NCBI RefSeq assembly: GCF_016863435.1
Contig: NZ_BOOW01000007.1
Span: 248,001-312,000 of the forward strand
Length of the DNA: 64,000 nt
Source: Sinosporangium siamense
GTDB taxonomy: Bacteria; Actinomycetota; Actinomycetes; Streptosporangiales; Streptosporangiaceae
Reading direction: 5' to 3'
Shown in pieces: positions 32,406 through 40,667 of the stretch; within the stretch, counting starts at the first letter, position 1; every line of letters starts with the position of its first letter. A program made the translations under genes and the position numbers. Under the pieces are notes generated by a model. It was not told the origin of the DNA, ran no database searches, and saw only the letters and a list, made by a program, of their open reading frames with translations.

Positions 32406-33490
32406 ACACCGGCGACCCCCGCGAGAACACCGGGCCCGCCGCGATGGGCTCCGGCTCGGCTGAGGCCGCGTCCCGCGCGCCGGCCTCGCGGGCTCATGCC
32501 GTACCGGCGGGAGATGCTCCCGCGGCGGCGCCGCGGCGCCGGTCCTGGGGGCGGGTGCTCCGGGTCGGGTTCCTCGTGATCGCGCTGGGGTTCGGCGCGT
32601 GGGCGGTGGCGGGGCAGTGGGACGCGGTGGCGGCGGCGTTCGGGCGGCTGTCGTGGGGGGCGCTCGCGATGTCGCTCGTCGCGGTGGTGGGGGCTCTGGG
32701 CTGCGGGATGATGGTCTGGCGGGCGCTCCTCGCCGACCTCGGGTCCCGGCTGCCGCTGCGCCCGGCAGGCAAGATCTTCTTTATTGGCCAGTTGGGGAAA
32801 TACATCCCCGGCTCCATCTGGCCCATGGTCGCCCAGATGGAGATGGGCCGTGACCACGGCGTGCCGAGATCGCGCAGTGCGGCGGCCTTCTTCCTGGCGT
32901 TCCCCGTGCAGCTCGGCAGCGGGTTGCTGATCGCCGCCGTAACCCTGCTCGCCTCGACGCCCCGCTCCATCGGCCCATATGCGTGGGCGCTGCTCCTGAT
33001 CCCGGTGACACTCGTGGCGCTCGAACCCCGGGTGATCAACAAGGTGATCGCCTTCGGGCTGCGCAAGCTGCGGCGCGAGCCGCTTCCCGTTCCTCTCACC
33101 CGCAAAGGCATGCTCACGGCGCTGATGTGGGCCACGATCGGCTGGGTCATGTACGGCGCGCACCTCGCCGCCGTGCTCTCCGAGTTCGTGGCGGGGTTCA
33201 CGCTTGTGCACCTGGCCGTCTTCTCCGTCGGGGCGTTCGCGCTTTCCTGGTGCCTCGGCATCATGACCTTCGTCGTGCCCGCGGGCGCGGGGGTGCGGGA
33301 GGTCGCGATGGTCGCGGTTCTTATGCCCGTGCTGGGGGCGGCGGGTGGTCAGGGCACGGCCATCGCGGTGGCCCTCGTCTCCCGCATGGTGATCGTCATG
33401 GGGGACCTGATCTGCGCCGTCTGCGGTGGTTGGGCGGCCAGGAGAACGGCCGGTTCCGCACAAGGTCATGCTCAGCAAAATGCCCTGTGA
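32402..33490 (+). CDS. Flippase-like (LPG synthase transmembrane domain) protein, second copy
   Basis: A 362-residue paralog of the protein encoded at 30419-31378. It has an N-terminal tail of about 50 polar and Ala-rich residues, then about eight transmembrane helices. The matching block is IGQLGKYIPGSIWPMVA followed by EMGRDHG, and the C-terminal half has FVVPAGAGVREVAMV. Function is as uncertain as for its relative. GTG 32402 overlaps the methyltransferase stop. The pair of paralogs on opposite strands around the methyltransferase suggests an inverted duplication or two substrate-specific versions. Confidence 0.85.
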   Translation: MNTGDPRENTGPAAMGSGSAEAASRAPASRAHAVPAGDAPAAAPRRRSWGRVLRVGFLVIALGFGAWAVAGQWDAVAAAFGRLSWGALAMSLVAVVGALGCGMMVWRALLADLGSRLPLRPAGKIFFIGQLGKYIPGSIWPMVAQMEMGRDHGVPRSRSAAAFFLAFPVQLGSGLLIAAVTLLASTPRSIGPYAWALLLIPVTLVALEPRVINKVIAFGLRKLRREPLPVPLTRKGMLTALMWATIGWVMYGAHLAAVLSEFVAGFTLVHLAVFSVGAFALSWCLGIMTFVVPAGAGVREVAMVAVLMPVLGAAGGQGTAIAVALVSRMVIVMGDLICAVCGGWAARRTAGSAQGHAQQNAL

Positions 33491-33581
33491 TTTAGCCCAC
33501 GTTTCGCCGGGTGCGGTCATAGAGTGAACGGGGGAACGGCGGTCAGAACCGCCGCGCGGATCTTGAGGGGAGAGATCCACT

Positions 33582-34703
33582 GTGACACCTCGGGTGCTTG
33601 TCGACGCCGCTGCTGTGCCTGCGGACCGTGGTGGCTTGATCAGATATGTCGATGGACTCGTGAGGGCCCTCGACCGGGCGGGAGCCGACCTGGTCGTGGT
33701 CTGCCAGCGCTCCGACACCGAGCGATATCGGCGCCTCGCGCCCTCCGCCCGAGTGCTGGCCGGCCCGGTGTCCATCGCCAATCGGGCCACGAGGCTCGCG
33801 TGGGAGCAGAACGCCGTGCCGATCCTCGCCAAGCAGGTCGGCGCCAAGGTGATTCACGCGCCTTACTATTCGATGCCGCTCGGCTCAGGGGTGCCCACGG
33901 TCGCCACAGTCCACGACGTGACGTGGTTCACCGAGCCCGAGCAGCACAGCAGGAAGAAGGCGTCGTTCTTCCGCTGCGCCACCCGCACCGCCGTGCGCCA
34001 CGCCGCCCGTGTGATCGTGCCGTCGAAGGCGACCAGGGATGAGCTGGTCAGGGTGTTGTCGGCCGACTCCACCCGGCTCGACGTCGCCTATCACGGGGTC
34101 GACACGGACTTGTTCCACCGGCCGAGGGTCGACGAGGTGCGCCGGGTGTCGCGCCGGCTGGGGCTGCACGGCCAGCCTTACGTCGCTTTTCTGGGAGCGC
34201 TCGAACCCCGCAAAAACGTGCCAAATCTCATCCGGGGGTTTGTCCGCGCGGTGGAGTCGGTGCCCGAGCGTCCCGCGCTCGTGCTGGCCGGCGGCATCCA
34301 CGACGACGAAGTCGACGCCGCCATTCGTGAGGTGCCGGGGGACGTGCGGGTGATCAGGCCGGGTTACCTCGCCTTCGGCGATCTGCCGGGCTTCCTCGGC
34401 GGGGCTCTCGTCGCGGCGTTCCCGTCGCGGGGCGAGGGCTTCGGGCTCGCCGTGCTGGAGGCCATGGCGTGCGGCGCGCCCGTGCTGACGACGCAGCGTT
34501 CGGCGCTGCCCGAGGTCGGCGGCGACGCGGTCGCCTACACCGAGCCCGACGTCGAGGGCATCGCCCGCAGCCTCACGGCGCTCCTCACCTCCCCCGACCA
34601 GCGCGAAAGGCTCGCCGCCGCGGGCCGGGCACGCGCCGGGGAGTTCACGTGGCGGGCGTCGGCGGAGGCACATCTGGTCTCCTATCAGCGGGCGGTCGAA
34701 TAG
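33582..34703 (+). CDS. Glycosyltransferase family 4 (mannosyltransferase-like)
   Basis: A 373-residue GT-B enzyme of the WbaZ/PimB-like type. Landmarks are ADRGGLIRYVDGLVRAL, HAPYYSMPL, TVHDVTWFTEP, IVPSKATRDEL, YHGVDTDLF, FLGALEPRKNVPNLI and SRGEGFGLAVLEAMACG with the two conserved glutamates. WbaZ-like enzymes mostly add mannose, and a GDP-mannose-type synthase follows immediately, which makes mannose a fair guess. GTG 33582 has GGGGAGAG upstream. It runs in the same direction as the sugar-nucleotide synthase 17 bases later, so the two form an operon. Confidence 0.9.
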   Translation: MTPRVLVDAAAVPADRGGLIRYVDGLVRALDRAGADLVVVCQRSDTERYRRLAPSARVLAGPVSIANRATRLAWEQNAVPILAKQVGAKVIHAPYYSMPLGSGVPTVATVHDVTWFTEPEQHSRKKASFFRCATRTAVRHAARVIVPSKATRDELVRVLSADSTRLDVAYHGVDTDLFHRPRVDEVRRVSRRLGLHGQPYVAFLGALEPRKNVPNLIRGFVRAVESVPERPALVLAGGIHDDEVDAAIREVPGDVRVIRPGYLAFGDLPGFLGGALVAAFPSRGEGFGLAVLEAMACGAPVLTTQRSALPEVGGDAVAYTEPDVEGIARSLTALLTSPDQRERLAAAGRARAGEFTWRASAEAHLVSYQRAVE

Positions 34704-34720
34704 TGCGTTAGCCTCTCCGC

Positions 34721-35842
34721 GTGACGCAGAGCAACGTGCCCCACGCCCCCGGCGGAGTCCCCGCCCCCGACCTTCAGGCGATCTTGCTGGTGGGCGGTCA
34801 GGGCACCCGGCTGCGACCCTTGACGATCAACACTCCCAAACCTCTCCTCCCCACCGCCGGTGTGCCGTTCCTGGCCCACCAGCTCGCCCGGGCCCGCTCG
34901 TTCGGCGTGAGCCGCGTCGTCTTCGCGACGTCCTATCGCGCGGAGATGTTCGAGGAGGTCTTCGGCGACGGCGCCGGCTTCGGGCTCTCCTTGGCATATG
35001 TGACCGAGGAGACCCCGCTCGGCACCGGCGGCGCCATCCGCAACGCCGCCCGCGGCCTGACCTGCGGCCCCGACGCGCCCGTGCTCATCTTCAACGGCGA
35101 CGTCCTGTCCGGCCACGACATCGCCGACCAGGTTCGCATGCACGTCGACCGCGACGCCGCCGTCACGCTCCACCTCGCCGAGGTCGAGGACCCGAGCGCC
35201 TTCGGCTGCGTGCCCACCGACGACGAGGGACGCGTCACCGCCTTCCTGGAGAAGACCCCCGACCCCGTGACCAACCGCATCAACGCCGGGTGTTACATCT
35301 TCAAGCGGTCGGTCATCGACACCATTCCCGAAGGCGAGGTCGTCTCCGTCGAGCGCCAGACCTTCCCCGGCCTCATCGACGCCGGAGCGCTCGTGCTCGG
35401 TTACGCCGACCGGTCCTACTGGCTGGACGTCGGCACCCCCGCCGCCTTCGTCCAGGGTTCCAGCGACCTCGTCCTCGGCCGCCTGGCCTCCCCGGCCCTG
35501 CCCGGCGCGCCCGGAGAGCACCTCGCGCTCGCGGGCAGCGACGTGTCACCCCAGGCCAAGGTCGAGGGCGGCTCCGTCATCGGCGCCCGCGCCACGGTCG
35601 CCGCCGGAGCCTGCGTCAGCGGCAGCGTCCTCGGCGACGACAGCGTCGTCGCGGCCGGCGCCGTCGTGACCGACTCCGTGATCGGCACCGGCGCCCGCAT
35701 CGCCGAAGGCGCCGTCGTGCGCGGCGCCGTCATCGGCGACCACGCCGTCATCGGCCCCCGCAACGAGCTTCCCCCCGGCACCCGCGTGTGGCCGGGGATC
35801 ACCTTGCCCGACTGCGCGATCCGAGTGTCGAGCGAGCTCTGA
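34721..35842 (+). CDS. NDP-sugar synthase (mannose-1-phosphate guanylyltransferase-like)
   Basis: A 373-residue nucleotidyltransferase. The N-terminal catalytic domain has ILLVGGQGTRLRPLT (21-35), TPKPLLP with Lys40, GTGGAIRNA and FNGDVLSG with the metal Asp. The C-terminal ~80 residues form left-handed beta-helix hexapeptide repeats (GSVIGARATVAAGACVSGS). It corresponds by synteny to the mycobacterial gene between wbbL and fbiB, which makes GDP-mannose or a related NDP-sugar. With the phosphomannomutase at 52127 and isomerase at 53668 it completes a route to activated mannose. GTG 34721 is the start. A strong terminator lies about 260 bases downstream. Confidence 0.88.
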   Translation: MTQSNVPHAPGGVPAPDLQAILLVGGQGTRLRPLTINTPKPLLPTAGVPFLAHQLARARSFGVSRVVFATSYRAEMFEEVFGDGAGFGLSLAYVTEETPLGTGGAIRNAARGLTCGPDAPVLIFNGDVLSGHDIADQVRMHVDRDAAVTLHLAEVEDPSAFGCVPTDDEGRVTAFLEKTPDPVTNRINAGCYIFKRSVIDTIPEGEVVSVERQTFPGLIDAGALVLGYADRSYWLDVGTPAAFVQGSSDLVLGRLASPALPGAPGEHLALAGSDVSPQAKVEGGSVIGARATVAAGACVSGSVLGDDSVVAAGAVVTDSVIGTGARIAEGAVVRGAVIGDHAVIGPRNELPPGTRVWPGITLPDCAIRVSSEL

Positions 35843-35860
35843 CCCGCTAGGGGGCACGGC

Positions 35861-36060
35861 GGGTGCCTCGGCGCTTTGGCCGGTCGGCCGGGTCTGTGGG
35901 CGGGGTGCGGCGGGTGCCTCGGCGCTTTGGCCGGTCGGCCGGGTCTGTGGGCGGGGTGCGGCGGGTGCCTCGGCGCTTTGGCCGGTCGGCCGGGTCTGTG
36001 GGCGGGGTACGGCGGGTGCCTCGGCGCTTTGGCCGGTCCTCCGGGTCCGTCAGCGTGGCA
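35861..36060. repeat. 51-base tandem repeat array (minisatellite)
   Basis: Three 51-base units (35861-35911, 35912-35962, 35963-36013) are identical apart from one base in the third. A diverged fourth runs from 36014 and a fragment of a fifth follows at about 36065. The array lies between the NDP-sugar synthase stop and a terminator. Because 51 is a multiple of three, frames stay open through it, but nothing indicates coding. Confidence 0.92.
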
Positions 36061-36104
36061 CGGTGGGAGTCTCGGCGCTTGATCGACGGGGGAAATAGAC
36101 GACG

Positions 36105-36150
36105 TTAAGACCGAGGGGCACCGTACATCTCTGTGTCCCCTCGGCCTTAA
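36105..36150. terminator. Bidirectional terminator hairpin
   Basis: TTAAG-A-CCGAGGGG-CAC at 36105-36121 pairs with GTG-TCCCCTCGG-CCTTAA at 36133-36150, leaving one mismatch and one bulge. It sits between two convergent genes and can end transcripts from both. Confidence 0.8.
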
Positions 36151-36158
36151 GGGGATTT

Positions 36159-36464
36159 CTAGTCCTTCGTTTCGACTCTCACGTGAGTCACCGTGCCAAG
36201 AACGTTGATGGAGGAGTGGTTGCCCACGTAAGCCCACTGGCTTTCCATGACGGCGGGGCCGACCCACGGGTTGACGTGGATGAAGTTGACGACCACCCGG
36301 TGCTGGCCGGTGCCGCCCGCGCATTGGCTGGTCACTCTGTAGCCCTCTTGGGTCCAGCTACAGCCGGCGGGCAAGGCGTGAGCCGCCGAGGCCATACCCA
36401 TGAGGACACCCGCGCTGATCAGGGTGCCGGCGGTGACCATTCCTGCCCACTTCTTGATTTTCAT
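36159..36464 (-). CDS. Small secreted protein, unknown function
   Basis: A 101-residue protein with a clear signal peptide: basic MKIKKW, a hydrophobic core and ASAAHA before a probable cut near residue 30. The mature part of about 70 residues has two Cys (AGCSW and SQCAGG), which can form one disulfide, and beta-rich sequence (HRVVVNFIHVNPWV, THVRVETKD). I recognise no family. The ribosome site GGGAGGT lies about eight bases before ATG 36464. A perfect 8-base-arm palindrome sits 220 bases upstream. The single-gene unit ends at the strong terminator beside it. Confidence 0.8.
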   Translation of the reverse strand: MKIKKWAGMVTAGTLISAGVLMGMASAAHALPAGCSWTQEGYRVTSQCAGGTGQHRVVVNFIHVNPWVGPAVMESQWAYVGNHSSINVLGTVTHVRVETKD

Positions 36465-36683
36465 GCTGCTTTACCTCCCGGTGTTGTCGTGCATGGCGGA
36501 TTGACGTGATGCGGGCGATGCCTGAGCCAGGAAACGGTGAAGGGGTACTTCCTGGATGGCTTCGCGGGAATTCCTGTCGGCTCGTCGCTGACATAAGGCC
36601 GGCGATTGGGGGGAGTGCGTCCGGGGCAAGGCGGGAAGACGATCGGTTGCTCCGGTGCCCAGCCGTTCTCCCGCCGCTTTTGC

Positions 36684-36700
36684 TTAGGAAAGTTTCCTAA
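36684..36700. promoter_or_regulatory. Palindromic operator-like site
   Basis: TTAGGAAAGTTTCCTAA has perfect 8-base arms around a single central base. It stands out in an AT-rich patch of the 383-base gap (36465-36847) between the divergent small secreted protein and AlkA-like genes. It is probably a binding site for a dimeric regulator. I see nothing else in this gap beyond the two ribosome sites. Confidence 0.55.
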
Positions 36701-36847
36701 CCGAAAACCTACCTGGCTGCGAAGATGAGTCAAGTCTCGGCATGTTCGCCGAATGTCCGCCTTGGCGGATCCCCCCTTGGCGGGTGTCCGGAACAGCGAG
36801 GGCGGCGGCCCCGGGAGCCTGAACTAGGCTCACGTTGGAGGTGGGGA

Positions 36848-37759
36848 ATGGAACGTGTGTGGCGGCCGGACGTGGCCCTGAGCGGGGCACTGGACGTGGC
36901 GCTGACCATGTCGCCGCACCGCCGCGGCGGCGGCGACCCCACATGGCGGCAGGAGGCCGGCGGCGCCGTGTGGCGCACGTCGCGCACCCCTTTGGGGCCG
37001 GGCACGCTGCGGGTCACCGTACTCCCCGGGGAGGGAGCGGTGGTCGGCCGTGCCTGGGGGCCGGGTGCGGAGTGGATGCTGGACACGCTTCCTGAGCTGC
37101 TCGGAACACATGACGACAAGTCCGGGTTTGATCCACAGCACGACGTTGTCCGGGACGCCGCCCGCCGCCATGCCGGGCTCCGCATCGGCCGATCCGGACG
37201 CGTCTTCGAGGCCTTGGTGCCCGCAGTCCTCGAACAAAAGGTCGTCGGGCGGGAGGCCTGGCGTGCCTGGCGCTGGTTGTTCGCGCGGTACGGCGAACGC
37301 GCGCCCGGCCCCGGCCCCGAAGGACTCAGGGTGTTCCCTCCGCCGGAGGTGTGGCGGTCCATCCCGAGCTGGGACTGGCATCGCGCCGGCGTCGAGGGTG
37401 TCCGCGCCAAGACGATCGTCAATGCGGCCTGGCACGCGGAGAAGTTCGAGGCCGCGCGTGAGTCGCCTGAGTTGGACCGGCTGCTCAGGCTTCTGCCCGG
37501 GATCGGGGTGTGGACCTCGGCCGAGGTCCGCCAGCGTGCCCTCGGCGACCCGGACGCGGTCTCGGTCGGGGACTACCACCTTCCCTCGGTGGTGGGCTGG
37601 GCGCTGACCGGAGAGAAGACCGATGACGCGGGCATGTTGCGGCTGCTTGAGCCGTATGCCGGGCATCGTTATCGAGTGACCCGGCTACTGGAGTTGAGCG
37701 GGCACCGCCCTCCCGCCCGCGGCCCGCGTATGGCGGTCCGGGACTACCGGTCGTTTTAG
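36848..37759 (+). CDS. AlkA-like DNA-3-methyladenine glycosylase (HhH-GPD)
   Basis: A 303-residue base-excision repair protein. The helix-hairpin-helix is LLPGIGVWTSAEV, followed by ALGDPDAVSVGDYHL, where the Asp of VGDYHL occupies the catalytic position of AlkA. The N-terminal half resembles the TBP-like domain seen in AlkA. It should remove alkylated bases from DNA. ATG 36848 has GGAGGTGGGG close upstream, a good ribosome site. It is a single gene between an operator-like palindrome and a 30-base direct repeat, unrelated in function to the F420 gene that follows. Confidence 0.87.
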   Translation: MERVWRPDVALSGALDVALTMSPHRRGGGDPTWRQEAGGAVWRTSRTPLGPGTLRVTVLPGEGAVVGRAWGPGAEWMLDTLPELLGTHDDKSGFDPQHDVVRDAARRHAGLRIGRSGRVFEALVPAVLEQKVVGREAWRAWRWLFARYGERAPGPGPEGLRVFPPPEVWRSIPSWDWHRAGVEGVRAKTIVNAAWHAEKFEAARESPELDRLLRLLPGIGVWTSAEVRQRALGDPDAVSVGDYHLPSVVGWALTGEKTDDAGMLRLLEPYAGHRYRVTRLLELSGHRPPARGPRMAVRDYRSF

Positions 37760-37784
37760 CGCGGCCCGCCGGTGGATAAGCGCA

Positions 37785-37876
37785 GACAGGTGACCTCGGC
37801 CGGCGAGCCACCCGAGGATCTGCGCGTTCGTGCCGTCGAGCAGGCGGACAGGTGACCTCGGCCGGCGAGCCACCCG
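37785..37876. repeat. 30-base perfect direct repeat
   Basis: Bases 37785-37814 and 37847-37876 are identical over 30 bases and 62 apart. The unit begins GACAGGTGACCTCGG and ends GAGCCACCCG. They occupy the gap between the AlkA-like gene and fbiC. Confidence 0.9.
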
Positions 37877-37927
37877 TAGGAAACACCTGCTGAATGCCTG
37901 ACGAGGCGGGCAACGTAATGTGCGCGT

Positions 37928-40597
37928 ATGAGTGAGCGTCATCCCCAAGTCAGTGATAGCGCTCTGCGTCGCGCCCTAGCCAGGGCGCGCGACGGCAAGG
38001 CGCTCGATGTCAACGAGGCGACCGTACTCCTCCACGCACGCGGCGATCACCTGGAGACCCTGCTTGGCCATGCGGCCAGGGTGAGGGACGCAGGTCTTGA
38101 GGCCGTGGGGCGTGCGGGAATCATCACCTATAGCCGGAAAGTATTCGTCCCGCTCACCCGGTTGTGTCGTAACCGGTGTCACTACTGCACGTTCGCGACC
38201 GCACCCCACAAACTGCCCAGCGAGTTCCTCAGCCCGGACGAGGTGCTCGACATCGCCAGGCGGGGGGCGGCTCTGGGGTGTAAGGAGGCGTTGTTCACGC
38301 TGGGCGACCGGCCGGAGGACCGGTGGCACCAGGCGAAGGAATGGCTTAACGCGCATGGATACGACGACACGTTGTCCTATGTCCGTGCGATGGCGATCCG
38401 GGTGCTGGAGGAGACCGGTCTCCTGCCGCACATCAACCCGGGGGTCATGAGCTGGCGCGACCTTCAGCGGCTTAAGCCGGTGTCGCCCTCGATGGGCATG
38501 ATGCTGGAGACGACCTCGACGAGGTTGTTCACGGAGAAGGGCCAAGCTCACTATGGTTCGCCGGACAAGGACCCGGCGGTGCGACTTCGTGTGCTTGAAG
38601 ATGCCGGGCGGTCGAATGTGCCGTTCACGACCGGCATCCTGATCGGCATCGGGGAGACGATCCGGGATCGGGCGGAGTCACTGTTCGCCATCCGCAAGGT
38701 GGCGAGGGAATACGGCGGCATCCAGGAAGTCATTATTCAGAACTTCCGCGCGAAACCGGACACCGTCATGCAGCGGATGCCGGACGCCGACCTGCACGAG
38801 CTGGCGGCGACCATCGCGGTGGCGCGTCTGGTGTTCGGGCCGAAGATGCGTGTGCAGGCCCCGCCCAACCTCATCGGCGACGAGTTCGAGTTGATGGTGC
38901 GGGCCGGGATCGACGACTGGGGCGGCGTGTCGCCGCTGACGCCCGACCACGTCAACCCGGAGAGTCCCTGGCCGCAGATCGAGCGCCTCACCGCGCTTAC
39001 GGCGGAGGCCGGCTTCACGTTGCGCGAGCGTCTGACCGTCTACCCCGAGTTCATCAAGGCGGGGGAGCCCTGGCTCGACCCTAGGGTGGTGGGGCACGTG
39101 CGTGCGCTCCTCGACCCGGTGACGGGCATGGCCGACGAGTCGGCGCTGGTCGTGGGCCGTCCGTGGCAGGAGCCCGACGGGGGGTTCACGGCGTCGGGGC
39201 GGGTCGACCTGCACGTCGGCGTGGACACCGAGGGCAGGACGAACGACCGGCGTGATGACTTCGACCACGTTTACGGTGACTGGGAGGCACTGCGGGAGCG
39301 CCTCCATGAGAGCGATCCCACGGCGGCCTCCGACGGCACCGGCACCACCGCCCCTGTCAACGCGGTCGGCGGGGTTCTCGTGGGCGACGTCGGCGAGGCG
39401 TTGCGCCAGGCCGAGCGGGACCCCGCGAAGCTGACCGAGGCGCAGGCGCTGACCCTGCTGGAGACGGCCGGCGACCAGCACGGACGCGGGGCCGACGACG
39501 CGGCGCTGGCCGCCCTGTGCGAGATCGCCGACGGGCTGCGCCGGGAGGCGGTGGGCGACGACGTGACCTACGTCGTCAACCGGAACATCAACTTCACCAA
39601 CGTCTGCTACACGGGTTGCCGGTTCTGCGCGTTCGCGCAGCGGCGCTCGGACGCCGACGCCTACACGCTCTCGCTCGACCAGGTGGCCGATCGGGCGCAG
39701 GAGGCGTGGGCGGCGGGCGCGACCGAGGTGTGCATGCAGGGCGGCATCCACCCTGATCTCCCCGGCACGGCATATTTCGACATCGCCAAGGCGGTGAAGG
39801 CCAGATGCCCGGATATGCACGTCCACGCCTTCTCCCCGATGGAGGTGGTCAACGGCGCAAGCCGTACGAACCTCTCCATTGAGGACTGGCTGGTCGGCGC
39901 GAAGGAGGCGGGGGTGGACTCGCTGCCGGGCACGGCGGCCGAGATCCTCGACGACGACGTGCGCTGGGTGCTGACCAAGGGCAAGTTGCCGACGCAGGAG
40001 TGGATCGAGGTCATCACGACAGCCCACCGGGTGGGCATTCCGACCACGTCGACGATGATGTACGGCCATGTCGACAACCATCTGCACTGGGTGCGGCACA
40101 TCAGGCTGATCCGCGAGCTGCAGTCGCGCACGGGAGGCTTCTCGGAGTTTGTGCTCCTGCCGTTCGTGCACCACAGCGCGCCCATCTACCTGGCGGGCAT
40201 CGCCCGGCCCGGCCCGACCTCGCGGGAGAACCTCGCGGTGCACGCGCTGGCCCGGGTGCTCTTGCACGGGTCCATCAAGAACATCCAGTGTTCATGGGTG
40301 AAGCTCCGCGACGGCCTGTGCCGGCAGGTGCTCGCCGCCGGGGTCAACGATCTCGGTGGCACGCTGATGGAGGAGACCATCAGCCGCATGGCGGGCTCGG
40401 AGAACGGCTCCTACAAGACGATCAGTGAGATCGCCGCGATGGTGGCCCCCACCGGCCGCCCGCTGCGGCAGCGCACGACCGAGTACACCGAGCCGAGCGC
40501 CGAGCGCAGGGCCGCGGCGGCGGCCAGTGACGGTGTGTGCGGGAGTGTGCGGCGTACGGCGGTGCCGATCACCTTGACGACCCGCGTGGAGTCGTAG
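37928..40597 (+). CDS. fbiC: FbiC, 7,8-didemethyl-8-hydroxy-5-deazariboflavin (Fo) synthase
   Basis: An 889-residue fusion of the CofG and CofH radical SAM enzymes that builds Fo, the chromophore of coenzyme F420, from tyrosine and a flavin precursor. Two iron-sulfur motifs are intact: CRNRCHYC (Cys80, 84, 87) and CYTGCRFC (Cys560, 564, 567). The N-terminal half also shows [12 protein letters not shown] and ETTSTRLF, and the second half [16 protein letters not shown]. Fusion is normal in actinobacteria, while archaea keep the halves apart. ATG 37928 is the start. It converges with fbiB-fbiA across a strong terminator, so all three F420 genes sit within 5 kb. Confidence 0.97.
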   Translation: MSERHPQVSDSALRRALARARDGKALDVNEATVLLHARGDHLETLLGHAARVRDAGLEAVGRAGIITYSRKVFVPLTRLCRNRCHYCTFATAPHKLPSEFLSPDEVLDIARRGAALGCKEALFTLGDRPEDRWHQAKEWLNAHGYDDTLSYVRAMAIRVLEETGLLPHINPGVMSWRDLQRLKPVSPSMGMMLETTSTRLFTEKGQAHYGSPDKDPAVRLRVLEDAGRSNVPFTTGILIGIGETIRDRAESLFAIRKVAREYGGIQEVIIQNFRAKPDTVMQRMPDADLHELAATIAVARLVFGPKMRVQAPPNLIGDEFELMVRAGIDDWGGVSPLTPDHVNPESPWPQIERLTALTAEAGFTLRERLTVYPEFIKAGEPWLDPRVVGHVRALLDPVTGMADESALVVGRPWQEPDGGFTASGRVDLHVGVDTEGRTNDRRDDFDHVYGDWEALRERLHESDPTAASDGTGTTAPVNAVGGVLVGDVGEALRQAERDPAKLTEAQALTLLETAGDQHGRGADDAALAALCEIADGLRREAVGDDVTYVVNRNINFTNVCYTGCRFCAFAQRRSDADAYTLSLDQVADRAQEAWAAGATEVCMQGGIHPDLPGTAYFDIAKAVKARCPDMHVHAFSPMEVVNGASRTNLSIEDWLVGAKEAGVDSLPGTAAEILDDDVRWVLTKGKLPTQEWIEVITTAHRVGIPTTSTMMYGHVDNHLHWVRHIRLIRELQSRTGGFSEFVLLPFVHHSAPIYLAGIARPGPTSRENLAVHALARVLLHGSIKNIQCSWVKLRDGLCRQVLAAGVNDLGGTLMEETISRMAGSENGSYKTISEIAAMVAPTGRPLRQRTTEYTEPSAERRAAAAASDGVCGSVRRTAVPITLTTRVES

Positions 40598-40626
40598 CCG
40601 ACCACGCGTGACGGTCAAGTCCGACC

Positions 40627-40657
40627 GTCCGGGTTCCCAGCCTCGGGGAACCCGGAC
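40627..40657. terminator. Bidirectional terminator between fbiC and fbiB
   Basis: GTCCGGGTTCCC at 40627-40638 and its perfect complement at 40646-40657 form a 12-base-pair stem with a 7-base loop, exactly between two convergent genes. Confidence 0.85.
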
Positions 40658-40667
40658 CCAAACAGCC

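Noticed and set aside
35861-36060. CRISPR array
   Set aside because: The units are contiguous without spacers, too long, and no cas genes are nearby.
35861-36108. Possible small repetitive protein encoded by the 51-base array
   Set aside because: The frame is open only because the unit is divisible by three; there is no ribosome site or domain.
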